Source of the DNA: Wyeomyia smithii
Lineage: Eukaryota; Arthropoda; Insecta; Diptera; Culicidae
NCBI RefSeq assembly: GCF_029784165.1
Contig: NC_073694.1
Span: 50,005,674 to 50,069,673 of the forward strand
Direction: 5' to 3'
DNA: 64,000 bases
Made by a program: the position numbers and the translations under genes. Under the pieces are notes generated by a model. That model made no database searches, was not told the origin of the DNA, and saw nothing but the letters and a program-made list of their open reading frames with translations. This document shows, piece after piece, positions 1-10,960 of the stretch (position 1 is the first letter of the stretch; each line of letters starts with the position of its first letter).

Positions 1-350
1 AATTTGCGACTTGAGCGAGTGCAGAGAAGATTCGTGTGGATTGCATTAAGAAATCTTCCGTATAGTGATCCGATTAACCTGCTTCTATATCTTGACCGAT
101 GTCGTCTACTATGGATTAACACATTACAACGGCGCAGAGAACTTCAACTAGCGGAGTTCATAGTAAAAGCTTTAAACTCCGAAATCAACTCGCCAAAAAT
201 GCCTTTTGAGTCGAATTTTCGTGTCTCACAACATCTACTTTGCTCTACTGAATTGCTGCAACCTAGCTTTCACTGTACTAATTTAGGGTTTAACGACCCG
301 CAAGCTTGCTGTATTCGATAATTCCATCACACAAATTTGCAGAAATAGCT
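1..350 (+). pseudogene. Jockey-type LINE ORF2, C-terminal fragment
   Basis: The reading frame enters from outside the window and encodes the C-terminal part of a non-LTR retrotransposon polyprotein, downstream of the reverse transcriptase core. The stretch LERVQRRFVWIALRNLP, followed by a DRCRLL block and a QRRRELQ block, is characteristic of the C-terminal region of Jockey-like elements annotated as mobile element jockey, X-element or BS. The frame ends at 321. A few codons in frame after the stop (HHTNLQK-like) suggest decay rather than a natural end. The fragment is truncated at the window edge. Family placement rests on pattern recognition only. Confidence 0.7.
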
Positions 351-1421
351 CGTCGTAGTTTTTAGTTACATTGAAAAGTGCATATTTATTAATTTTTTTC
401 ATCAGATGATTTTTTAACAAATAAACAAAAAAGTAGGTGATGTTTCATATTCATCGGAAAGTCCAAAATACTTGAGCGAAAGTTACTACAGCTGCTACTT
501 AATTTGATCCAAATTTGATCAACAAAATCGAACAAGAGCTTCTGAAATCTATCTACAGTAAAGTGGAAATGCGTTTGAGTGTATGAACCATCATCACTTC
601 GTAGCAGCTAGACTTGTCACTACTAAACTTGGTACCATGGAACGGAGTGAAATTGTTCAATTTTTATCACAATTTCCAATTAACTAGCTTCATGTACATT
701 TTTCTGAAATAGTAAGTACTGGTATGTGCTTCAGTAAACCTCTATGGCTATTGGTGAAATTTGTATTGTCTACTTCATGCAATAATTTCGATAATTCTAT
801 AAGGTACTATGAGGTAAATTGGGTTGAAATTGATCACCATTGAAATCGATACATTCTTTCAGTAATGTCCTTTTTTTCGAAATGCTTAAGATAAATGATG
901 ATTTCTGTACTGAAAAATATCATTTACAGCTAGTTTGGAAACGAAAATAACGATATTTCAGGTTAAAATTTGTTTATTTTGGTTCACAAGCTGCTTGTTG
1001 CTAAACTTGCTCTTAATTGATCGTCGTTAGACCGATTTCAATTCGGTTTGTTGCAAAAGCTCAAAAACTAGCTCTGAAATTAAAATCTTTGTGGTTTCCT
1101 GCGAATTCATCAATATTTCCTTAATGGTATGGAATGATCATTGTTGAAAATTACATTTTTTGAGCTTTTATCAAACTTTACTCACTTCTCCAAATTTAAC
1201 GTAATTAACCCTCAACTAAGATTACTTTAAGTAAATTTAATACTTTTTTTTGTTATTTGGAAACTTGTTTGATCAAATTTGATTGAGTTTTGACTGAGTT
1301 AGAAGAATTTTTCGAAAATATGAAAAATTGCACCGGGCATGCAAGGGTTAAGTTTGACAGGCATGTGAATTATGCAAAAGTTGCGTTTAAGGACACGATA
1401 ACATTGCCTTTTGTTGTAAGC
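351..1421. other. AT-rich DNA without a recognised feature
   Basis: No coding frame with recognisable content and no clear repeat structure. The open frame at 1290-1502 begins with TTG and runs into the hAT MITE that starts at 1430, so I do not take it as a gene. Confidence 0.6.
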
Positions 1422-1672
1422 GCAATATCCAGGGGCGACTCGTGGCTTTTGAACCTACCTGTTCAACTGAAAAAATCTGAAAATCACAGTTTGAGGAAGT
1501 AATCAAAATTATGTCTGTGGAAAACATAAGTCATTCTCTTAGCTACTATTTAAAAAAAACTGAAATTTATTAGGTATAAAGATGAATTCCGATTTAAAAT
1601 TCATTGTTTGCCTGGCGTCCCCGTGTGCAATGCACAGGTTGCACCTATAGACGAGTCGCCCCTGGCAATATC
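1422..1672. mobile_element. hAT-type MITE, 235 bp, with 8-bp target duplication
   Basis: The element spans 1430-1664. Its ends are inverted copies: CAGGGGCGACTCGT on the left and ACGAGTCGCCCCTG on the right. It is flanked by an exact 8-bp direct repeat, GCAATATC, at 1422-1429 and 1665-1672. A CAGGG terminus with an 8-bp duplication is the signature of the hAT superfamily. There is no transposase frame inside, so it is a non-autonomous miniature element that was mobilised by an enzyme encoded elsewhere. Confidence 0.85.
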
Positions 1673-1682
1673 GTTTGATTAG

Positions 1683-1900
1683 TATTTTTTTTTTTTATTC
1701 TCGCTTATTTTCCGTCGGTCTAGTTCCGCCACTGTTGTGGCCAATCACCGACGCCCAGGGAGGCGACTCCACACCCAGGACCCTAACTCACGACCCGTTT
1801 ATTAACGGACCGGCGCCAACGGCTTTACTTCCTCATGCGATGGAAGGCGTGATCCCAGAAATTTTTCGCCTCAGAAAATCTCCCGATGTCGCCTAGAATT
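1683..1900 (-). repeat. 3' tail of a retroposed repeat with AATAAA and A-tail
   Basis: Read on the minus strand, this GC-richer block ends with GCGAGAATAAA followed by an A run (the T run at 1683-1698 on the plus strand). A polyadenylation signal joined directly to a terminal A tract is the mark of a retroposed 3' end. I recognise no coding sequence. It is probably the 3' untranslated end of a mosquito LINE or an associated SINE. It lies a few bases beyond the hAT MITE, so two mobile fragments abut here. Confidence 0.5.
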
Positions 1901-1974
1901 GAATCTAGACCAGTTTAGTATTCTTATCACGAATTTTCAGGTGATCAATTTCACCCCATTCCCCGGTACTTGGT

Positions 1975-2205
1975 TTGATGTAGAATCACGTCTCTCAGGG
2001 AACTCCGCTACAGAGGGACAAAAAATGAAAATCTGTAAACGGAACAGGAAAAAAATATGTCCAATTGCAAATGGTCCTCCGGTGGATTTCCGCCGTTCTT
2101 GCAGCAATCGGTTGGGAAATCATCTATGCATTCGTTCAAATGCAGAGCATTGTAATTTGATTATTCGAAATTTTGAAAATTGTCAAGTCTAGTTAAAATG
2201 CAGAT
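1975..2205 (+). repeat. Dispersed repeat, copy 1 (second copy at 26051-26280)
   Basis: The order of motifs TCTCTCAGG, GAAAATCTG, AATATGTCCAATT, GGATTTCC and CGTTCTTG recurs at 26051-26280 in the same orientation with scattered differences. The two copies lie 24 kb apart, one outside and one inside Ral intron 1. It is a dispersed non-coding repeat of unknown class. Confidence 0.6.
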
Positions 2206-2648
2206 TTTGACCTTTAATTGGTCGCATAATGTTTGCTTTTCCTAAACAGTCAATAGAATATTATACCTAGTGAACCAGAAATGCCCTCTTCTGGTTACAC
2301 AAAACCTGCCAATCATTTTACCAGGGGATGGTAGGAAGGACGGTCCCAACTTAGTAGCAGCTGGTAGCATCAGCGAGTAGCAACAGCTTGCCGAGTCTGC
2401 TTTCGGTTCGAGCAAATCGTTATATAGTCAGTAAATTCAAGACTGGCAGAACTCAAAATCGATAGTTTTGCAAGAAACGTGTTTGAAAAGTTAGTTACAA
2501 CACAGGCATGGCCTCTCACAACACCAACATAGGCTATATAAGAGCCTGCTTCTGTTAAAACAATTTTACATCATTTTACTTTTGAATGATGCATCCATCG
2601 GGGACAAAATTCAGTAGCTGGCAACAGGGTGTTATGGTCAAAAATTGG
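2206..2648. other. No gene seen
   Basis: Non-coding sequence between the dispersed repeat and the mariner relic. A short self-complementary segment (CCAGAA near 2276, TTCTGG near 2290) is present, but nothing that can be assigned. Confidence 0.5.
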
Positions 2649-3640
2649 TCAAACAAAAATCGATCTTCTTTTTTTAAAAAAAAATCGAATCATTTTTCTC
2701 ATGTCAAGTTCAATTGGTACAGAATAAAAGAAAAATGCGAATTGTCGGACCTTTCTCTTGACTCCTTCCATCAAGTTTTGTACAGCCTTCTTGGTCACTT
2801 CATTCGCCGCAGAACGCCAGTTAACCTCGAACTGCATCTCGTTGACTTCCGCCTTCGTCTTGTTGACTGCCTTTCATGTCTTCTGGAAGTTTCGCTTGAC
2901 GATAGCCCAGTATTTTTCTATAGAGCGGAGCTTGGAGGGGATTCATGTCCTTTGGCACCACCTGGACGTTGCTCGCGGCGTACAACTTCTTCGTAATGGC
3001 AAGATGCTAAATTTAGCCAAAACAGAACGGAACGACTGTGTTGCTTGAGGAAAGGCAACGAACTTTTTTCAGGCATTTCTGCACATAATTTTCCTGGTTG
3101 ACGAAACCTCTCGCGATAAAAATGTTGCTCTTCAAACGACGCGAACAGATGGCTTTCCAGACAAGCTATTCCTTCGAAACTGCGATAGCTCAATGTGTTT
3201 GAAAATCATTACCACTTTTCCTCTTCCAGTTACCGTATAATATTCTTGTCTGCCTGCCGCCGTGACGTAAGTTTCAAAATCCTGTACCACGCATTCAAAC
3301 TCTGTCAGCATCTTCACGTACAGCTTTTGCGAGCGTTGTCTGGCCGACTTGCTTTGCTTATCGTCACAATTTGGAGTTACCACCTTTTTGTAAGACGACA
3401 CTCCGGCTCATTTTTTTATCTTGATTTACATTTGTAGAAAATACTCCCAGCTTGCTTGTAACATATCGGATGGAAAGATCGGAATTCCGCATAAAAATGC
3501 TGGCCGCTCTCCTCACCATTTGTGCGGCTTTCGATTTTCTCCCGATTCTGTCTTCTTGGCAGTCGGCAAACGTTGGAGAACACTTTTCTTACTTTGATGA
3601 CGGTTGATTTGGTCACATTCAATAATGCTGCCATATTGGT
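2649..3640 (-). pseudogene. Tc1/mariner-family transposase relic
   Basis: Read from 3640 down to 2649, the minus strand gives consecutive pieces of one transposase in shifted frames. First comes an N-terminal helix-turn-helix piece with MAALLNVTKSTVIKVRKVF. Then a block with DFETYVTAA, which resembles the first catalytic Asp region (DDETY). Then FWLNLASCHY, which resembles the second catalytic motif FWPDLASCHY. The tail piece NLMEGVKRKVR is typical of the C-terminus. The Asp of the second motif reads as Asn, and at least three frame changes are needed, so the enzyme is dead. I could not define terminal inverted repeats. The motifs are close to the mosquito ITmD37D/E group, but the subfamily is not certain. 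Confidence 0.75.
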
Positions 3641-4109
3641 TTGTGACTAGTTAAGATTTTCCCGATGCGCCGAATTTTTTATGCGTTACCTCTTGATTTT
3701 CACGACTGAAGAGCAAATGTCGAAATCAATCATAAAGCATGATTCTATACACATACATCTTTAAATAAGGGGTGCTCAAGGTTTTTTGAAGATACACCAT
3801 AAAAATAATATGGCAAATCGAAGGTGACCAATTTTTGTCCGTAACTTCCTTTAAAACTTAGAAATATTTTTCCGATAGTAGATTGAACTGAAAAAAATAG
3901 TTTGTCAGCTTTGTTTGTTTCAAAACGCATAATTTCTGCTACATCGAGAAGTTGAAAGTTGATGGATGAACGTGTTCTGAAAACCGTAAGCAAAAATCAC
4001 TTAAAACCTATAAAAGATACAACAGTAGTGGAAATTTAGCAATCTCTTTGAATATATGCGATCAACTAAATCTTGTTATAACTATTGCGTTTGATGAATA
4101 TAATGCAAA
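3641..4109. other. No gene seen
   Basis: AT-rich spacer between two transposon relics. The minus-strand open frame at 3745-3993 has no recognisable content. Confidence 0.5.
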
Positions 4110-4720
4110 GTCTGAACCTGAAATTAAATCCTGTCCAAACAACTTCTATAGTTAGGTACGTAACTTCATGTGCAGGATATTTTGTAGGCGTTTAATAACT
4201 AAGATGCCTCAAAAGGCTGGGCCTGACGGAATCCCTGCTGTATTTATCAAAAATCTTGTAATGGAACCTATTGTTCCATTGTTCTGTATTTTCAACGTGT
4301 CACTGGAATATGCATGCTTTCCAAAAAATGAAAAAAATCATTTCAAGTGCCTATTATCGAATCTGGACGGAAATCCAACATCTGTAATTATCGTGTAGAA
4401 GGCCATGATTTCTTTCGTTACTAAACTATTCGAAGCAATGTTAACGAAAAAGTACTTCTTCAAATTAAACACCAAATAACTGAGAAGGCTTAATCAATGG
4501 CTGTTCCAAATCGACCAATTTACTTGAATTTATAAAATATACATTGAATGGAAACCACATAGAAGCTTTTTATACAGACTTTAGTAAGGCATTTGATCGC
4601 ATATACATACCAATGCTACTCTTCAAATTGCAAAAAATGGGCTTGAGTCACAGCTACTGAAGCTTGGAAGCGTGATTTTCGTCATAGTATCTTCGGAAAA
4701 GCCTACAAGATAAATTTTAC
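4110..4720 (+). pseudogene. Jockey-type LINE reverse transcriptase fragment
   Basis: The clearest part reads KAGPDGIPAVFIKN, the conserved region just before the reverse transcriptase core of Jockey and I elements, followed by FNVSLEYACFPK. Beyond 4398 other frames continue the domain, with TKLFEAML and later a DFSKAFD-like motif at about 4580 (FYTDFSKAFDRI after small frame changes), which is the first catalytic Asp block. The match fades near 4700. Many stops and frameshifts show a long-dead copy. It may belong to the same family as the fragment at the window start, but the two pieces do not overlap. Confidence 0.7.
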
Positions 4721-5869
4721 GCGATATCATTTCTTATCATATGGTTGAATTTGCAACAGCAGCATGCTGCAGCAGTATGTCTGAGGGAAATACCTTTTTC
4801 TCCAAGCATCGTAGCTCTTTATGGTTTTCAGAAGAGTTTTTCTCAGGAAAATTTCCTACAAATATCATGTATCGATATATTTTTAGGAGCCAATTAAACA
4901 ACTCTAGAGAATAAGTTTTAAAAAAGTGGATCTTCCCATATAAAATCGTATGGAAACTTTAAGAATCGGGCGCAAAAATATAGTTTTACCGATCGATCTG
5001 AAAATTTACACAGTTGTTGTAGGAAAGGAACACGAAAAGTGGGAGCGAAAAAATAATACCATCGCTTTTTTCATATAACCGTTTCCCAGTTCAATGGCTA
5101 CCCTATACAATCACCCACGAAGAAAAAATAGAATCACGGAATTTTCAAAAGATAATTTCTCAATTTTCCAAATTCCGCCATCCAGAATTGAAAACACGAC
5201 TAAGTCGCAGAGCTGATTCAAAAATTTTTTTTAGATGACATCAAATCTCGACGTTTCATGCATTTCTAAGCCATTTGGCAGAAAAAATTCGAAAACCGAA
5301 ATTTAACGTCCAGGTTCACATTTTTAGGGGGCTCTTGAATGATTTTTCGGATTCAAAATAAAAAACTGCCATCGCTTTGCACCATCCCATTTTAGGTCCG
5401 GTTGAGCTGAAAGTTTGCATAAAGTGTTGTTTCGGACAGATGAACATTTTGTTACTTTTTTTCTAATTTTGTGGTCACTGTTTTTACATGGCACCCTAAT
5501 TCAGGCAGTCGATTATTAATACCAATTAAAACCAGAGAACCTAATACAGTGTTAATCGATATGTTTCCATTGACAACTCAGCAAGTCATTATGTTTGCAA
5601 ACAGCGTTCTAGATGTGTTATGTGTACAACAACATTAAACGCAGTTTTACTAATCTTTCAACAGTTGACAGTGTCTATTCTCTCACAGCAGGTATGTTCC
5701 TCCTTCAAGAAAAAGTAAACACGTTAATATAATTTTAATATTTTATGCACCTCGATGCATCTATCTGATAATCTCAGAGTAAACCGAGCTGAATTGTCCG
5801 CTATTGTTATCGCTGGGCAGTGTTTGATGAAAGTTTATGACAGACTGAAATTAAACGACACACAATGGG
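4721..5869. other. Non-coding DNA upstream of the ionotropic receptor
   Basis: No coding sequence is recognised. Parts (about 4850-5500) have the look of a non-autonomous mosquito repeat, but I could not define paired ends. Confidence 0.4.
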
Positions 5870-5879
5870 GTCGCCGGCG

Positions 5880-5887
5880 TATAAATA
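5880..5887 (+). promoter_or_regulatory. TATA box candidate for the ionotropic receptor
   Basis: TATAAATA lies 35-42 bases before the ATG at 5922. If it positions transcription start at the usual distance of about 30 bases, the 5' leader would be only about 10 bases long. That is unusual, so either the leader is very short or this box is not the one used. Confidence 0.45.
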
Positions 5888-5921
5888 GGTTGCGCCTATC
5901 CGAAGCGAGCTATAGCCCAAA

Positions 5922-8042
5922 ATGTGGCGTTTTGTAGTAGTTCTTTTCGTAAGCTTCCTCCTAAAGTCGTCTGTTGGCAATCCGACCTATTCATTTACAA
6001 TTGCTTTGGACTATTGTTCCAGTACGGTTAACCAAATTTACGCAAAATTCGTTTCAAACTTTTTGCGTGACGAGCAGTACCTTACGGGAATAGAAACCTA
6101 CGATGTCCAGGGCGGATTACCAACCACGTTGCAATGTTTGCTGGATACGATTGACAAACCTTTAGTGCTGTACACTTTTCAGGAGTAAGTTTCAAATGGC
6201 TTTTCCTTCTCTAAACGTTTTGACAGAAACTTTGTCCATAATAGATTTCAGAAAGGTAAAAATAAATCTGCATTCAGAAACATAAACGGCTACTCTCAAC
6301 TAGAGACATTTGTAACACGAGGAACGTACGAAACTTTCAAATCATCTTTAATTCCAAGTGTGGCACGAATAAATCCTCTGGCTCAACTGATTGCGACCGG
6401 AAGATATATAACGAGGCAGCAAGTTGTCAACCTTTTTCGCGTAGCATGGGTGGAATATTCAATGCCCAACATAGTTCTGTTGAACAGAGTGGACAACGTG
6501 TCCACTGAATCGTGTGTATTAAATCCGTTTCTCACAGAACCGCGTACAATAGATGAACGAAACGTTCATTGTCAGGTTATGCAAACACTGGAGGATATTG
6601 AACCAGGAATAACTCATACAAGACAATTCTTACTCAACCGAGCACAAAACCTTCATCGTTATCCGCTACGAATCGCCATTGGAAACGTGGAGCTAATGTC
6701 ACAACCTATCTACAATAAGAACAAAACGCTCGTACGTTTCAGTTTTCTTGACGGAGAGATTGTAGATATAATGCGGAGAAGGATGAACTTCACGGCGGAA
6801 TTTGTTATACTGCCCAGTCAGTTATCGACAGGATTCGTGTACCCGAACGGTTCTTTGGGAGGTTCCCTAAGTTTGATAGAAAGCGGCCAGATCGACTTGG
6901 CTGCTAACTCTCGCATTATTCACATCTACCAAACCAAAAACGTTCAATATCTGCAGTATCTGATGACGACCAAGTTAGTGTTCATAGTTCCGAAAAACTT
7001 CTATCAATCTCGCAGTCGCGATCGAGTATTTTTCAATTCTTTTACGTGGACTTTCTATGCCATCAACGTTGCTTTAGCGGTTATATTTCCAATGGTACTC
7101 AGGATGACTAATTACCACTCGTCCAATACTCGGAAGGAAACTTATGCGGTAGCGGTAATGCGCATCCTTGCCATCACCCTAGCGGTCTCCACAAAGCTGC
7201 CGAACCGCTCGCAAGCGCGAGTTGCTATCTGGGGAATCCTAATATATAACCTGGTATCGTATTCGATTTGGCAAGCTGTTATAATAAAGCGTCTTAACTC
7301 CAACAATGACAAAATGGACGACATTCAGGATCTCGCCGAATTACTGGATAGCAATCTCAAGCTCAAAATACCAGTCGCTTACGGTCAATTCGTTCGGCCC
7401 GATGCTAGTGAGTTTTCCGGAATGAGTATTCTACAAAAGAAGCTGTACCAGGAGGCGACTGTGGCGAATAACAATGTTACCGGGGCTGTGCTTATAGCTG
7501 ACATGGTGCATTTCCGTGCATCGGCCGTGCTCATACACGACATTCGGTCGGATGTGGTCAAATCCCGGTTTTACGATGATACGCAGCTGCAGAGTTTCAT
7601 ACACGTGATCAACGATCATGTGTTCGAATTTTACACGGCGATGGCACTGCCCAAGAAATCCCTTCTGGTGGACCGCTTTAACCAGATAACGAAGCGTTGT
7701 GTTGAAAGTGGCATCGTAGTGAACCAGCTTGCGAAGATTCCACTGAAAGGGCAGCTGTATCAGATCCAAAGAAACAGAAATAATACGGGATTCAACGGGG
7801 CGGTTGGTGCGAAACGGTTCGAGTTACACGTCTTGAGATATGTGTTCTATTGCTACTTTGGGTTGAATGGCTTAGCCATTGTGGTATTTCTGGGGGAAAT
7901 CTTTGTGCATAGAATGTTTCGGCGGAAAGTGTTGCTGCGTGGTAAAGCTGCTGGCAGAACTATTCGAGGCAGAAAATATATTAGACGGGTCGAAAATAAA
8001 TTGAAACAAATTAGACAATCGCGTTGTCTTGATGTTCGTTAG
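5922..8042 (+). CDS. Divergent ionotropic (chemosensory) receptor, two exons
   Basis: Two exons, 5922-6184 and 6278-8042, are joined across a 93-bp intron with GTAAGT donor and ATTCAG acceptor. They encode 675 residues. The protein starts with a hydrophobic signal peptide (MWRFVVVLFVSFLL). An N-terminal extracellular region follows, then a ligand-binding S1 half starting near the block LRIAIGNVELM. The ion channel comes next: TM1 at about residues 345-365, a pore segment, and TM2 at about 401-424. The S2 half follows, then TM3 at about 609-632 and a short basic tail. This is the layout of insect ionotropic receptors, which are glutamate-receptor-like cation channels in sensory neuron dendrites. 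The glutamate-binding residues of classical receptors are not evident, as usual for divergent IRs. The frame is intact. I do not assign an IR number. The signal peptide immediately after ATG supports this start. Confidence 0.88.
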
Positions 8043-8057
8043 ATGTTGAAAACGAAA

Positions 8058-8063
8058 AATAAA
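8058..8063 (+). terminator. Polyadenylation signal of the ionotropic receptor
   Basis: AATAAA begins 16 bases after the stop codon and is followed by a T/G-rich stretch, as expected for a compact 3' end. Confidence 0.7.
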
Positions 8064-8299
8064 CCCTTTTTTGTTGTTTGGACATCTGGGGATACTCGGA
8101 ACACGTACGGGTATGACCAATGTGGCCCTGGATTGTTGATTCTTATTGTTGAATGATAGTGTGAATTGAGAAGTCACAAGATGTGTTTTTGTTCACGTTG
8201 AAAACTAGCCATTTCTCGCGGGGTACCATTATACGGAACATTTTCTGTATGGTATCAACAAATCGCAATACAGTGTTTTTTTTTTCGATTTTATTTTAC

Positions 8300-10960
8300 T
8301 TACCGTGTCACGATTTTTTTTCATTCTACTCGGTCCTGGGCTACTCGTCGCCAATTTCCTAGACGTCTCGATAATCGCAGATCCGCTTCAACCTGGTCAA
8401 GCCATCTAGTACATTGAGCCCCTCTATTCCTGGTGCCGGTAGGGTCCTTGAAGAGAACCGATTTTACCGCACTGTCGTCCGACATCCTCGCGACATGTTC
8501 GGCCCATCGTAGCTTCCCGACCTTCGTCAGGTGCACAAAGGGAACCTCTACAAGTAGTGCCTGCAGCTCGTGGTTCATACGCCTACGCCTCCCTTCGCTT
8601 TCGGTTTGTACTCCGCCAAATATTGTTCGCAACACTTTCCTTTCAAAGACGGCCAGTGCGCGTATGTCCGTATGGCAGCGTCACGGTCCATAGATGGGTC
8701 TAATTAGGGTTTTGTACATCGTCAGTTTTGTGCGGCGGCGTATGCTCCTGGATCAAAGCGTCCTGCGAAGGGCAAAGTAGGCTCGATTTCCAGCTTGAAT
8801 ACGTCGTCGGACCTCCTTACTTGTCTTATTGTCGGCAGTTACCAGTGATCCTAAGTGTACGAACTCCTCAACCACTTCGAGTTCGTCGCCGTCTATGATT
8901 GCCTCCGCTGTCGCTGAATTTCCCGTAATAATGTCCAGGTCGTCTGCGAAGCCTATGAGTTGACTACCTTTGCTGAAAATCGCTCGTCGGATTACACTCT
9001 CAAGGGCAATGTTGAACAACGTGCAAGATAAGCCATCTCCTTGTCTCAACCCTCTGCACGCTTCGGAGGGATTCGAGAGTGTCTCCGACACGCACACGTA
9101 ACACATCACTCGGTCTAAGGTAGCTTTGATAAGTCGTGTCAGTTTATCCGGAAAACCGTAGTCGTGCATTATTTACCATAAGTGGTCTCGATCGACTGTA
9201 TCATACGCTGCCTTGAAATCCACGAATACATGTTGTGTGGGAACGTTGTACTCCCGGCATTTCTGAAGGATCTGCCGGAGGGTGAAAATTTGATACGTAA
9301 AAGCGCGTGCTTGTGTGAAGCCCGCTTGGTACTGCCCTACGAATTCTTTCGCTAAAGGAGATAGACGGCGGAGTATAATCTGGCAGAGAACTTTGTAGGT
9401 AGCGTTGATCAGCGTTATACCGCGGTAGTTGCTGCATTGTAGCCTCTCGCCCTTTTTGTCGATGGGGCATACAACTACTTCCATCCATTCCTCCGGTAGT
9501 CTCTTTTCCTCCCAAATCCTAGAAATTACCTTGTGGAATGCCGTTGCTAGAGCCTCTTTTCCATGTTTATAGAGCTCTGCCGGTAGCCTGTCCATGCCGG
9601 CGGCTCTGTTGTTCTTGAGCAACCCGACTTCCCGTTTGATCTCCAGGATATCGGGAACTAGGACATTACTGGCGTCCTTCCATCTGCTCCGCTATCGAGG
9701 TGCTCGCTTGTGATTCTCCACGTCCTTACACATATCTGGACTCGGTGAGTAGCCTTTACGGGATTGGTTCACCTCCTCACAAAACTTGCGCGTATCATTA
9801 GCCCGAAACAGTTGCTCCAGCTCTTCACGATCTCTGTCCTGCGCTTCTTCCTCCTCATAATCGTGGTCAACTCATTTCGAGCTCGTCGGTATTTGGCCGC
9901 GTTCTCTCTTGTGGTGATGCTTAAATAGTTTTTCCAAGCTCTTTTCTTCCTCTCTATCGCTTGCTGGGATTCCCCGTCAAACCAGTCACGACGCTCGACG
10001 TTACCCTAGTGCCGCGGTTCCGGCCTCTCCAATGGCTGAGCGTAACTTCCCCCATCCATCGTCGAGAGTTGAAGCACATAATTTGTTCGTGGAAGGTAGT
10101 GCCTGTTCGAGTAGGCGCGTGTAGTTCTCGGCAGCCTGCGGGTTGATCAACTGCCAGATGTTTGGCCGAGGCAGTCGTCGTTCGTGGCGGTGTGTAGGCT
10201 GTGAGGCCCTATCTCCGGTCTATACATTGCTTCCCTACCAACCGCCGGTTCATACTCCCGATGACGATCTTGATGTCCCCTGACAAGCAGCCGTCGTATG
10301 TTGCCTTTAATCCTCAACAGACGCATCCTCTCGTTGATCGTCTTCGCCTTTGATCACGCGATCTTACATTCTGCCCATAACACAAAAACCCGTTTCCAGC
10401 TCGTTGGTTGCTCCACCACTCTGGTAGATTTGGGCCTTGCTTCCACGGACTTTCCGCACTTTCTCACCTTTGTGACAGATCTCCTGCAGAGCCACGGTGC
10501 CGAACTTGCGGGGCTCTAGCTGCTCAGCTTGTCTCCGCCCACAAAATTTAGCGACTTGCAGTTCCAGGTACCGGGTTTCCACTCGTGGTCCGTTTTTCGT
10601 TGCATAGGTCCATGCCGAATGTTTCGAGTTATATTTTCTTGATTGTTCGTAGTGTAATTGCTCAGGTAGGTTGCCTTACTAGAGCCACGCTACCGAGTCC
10701 GGGTTGCCATCTTGGGTATAGCGTTCGAGACAACACGTTTCTTCATTCAGCCGCCCGCTCCGGGTCAGATGCTGTTATGAGCCGCCCTGGGAAACCTGGG
10801 AAACAGACGCTCAGAAAGGCTGGTTTTTCCTCCGAGGAAGTCAACATACGACAGAGGTCCCACCACGGGTTGGTAACCATGATCTTCGCTTGGTTACTCC
10901 TATCCCGGATGGTACCACGGAGAGGTAGGGACAGGAGCTGCTGACCAGGATGCTATGGGC
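8300..10960 (-). pseudogene. RTE-like non-LTR retrotransposon, decayed
   Basis: On the minus strand, from high to low coordinates, the parts of one LINE appear in order. At 10840-10960 there is a 5' region. At about 10364-10582 lies the start of the endonuclease, with GGATNELETGFCVMG. At 9622-9173 is the reverse transcriptase with RAAGMDRLPAELYKHGKEAL, SNYRGITLINATYKVL and the catalytic block VDFKAAYDTVDRDHLW. At 9169-8753 are RQGDGLSCTLFNIALE and the second catalytic box GFADDLDII. At 8635-8321 is the C-terminal region with KLRWAEHVARM and CTRWLDQVEADL. Most of the endonuclease between about 9650 and 10360 is scrambled or missing, and the reverse transcriptase is split by a stop and frameshifts. 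The proteins resemble the RTE-like elements often annotated as craniofacial development protein 2-like. No target duplication was found. Confidence 0.8.

Noticed and set aside
7431..7769. Minus-strand open frame of 112 codons within the ionotropic receptor
   Set aside because: It is fully antisense to an intact, well-recognised coding exon and has no recognisable content.
9961..10944. Plus-strand open frames
   Set aside because: They lie antisense to the decayed RTE-like element.
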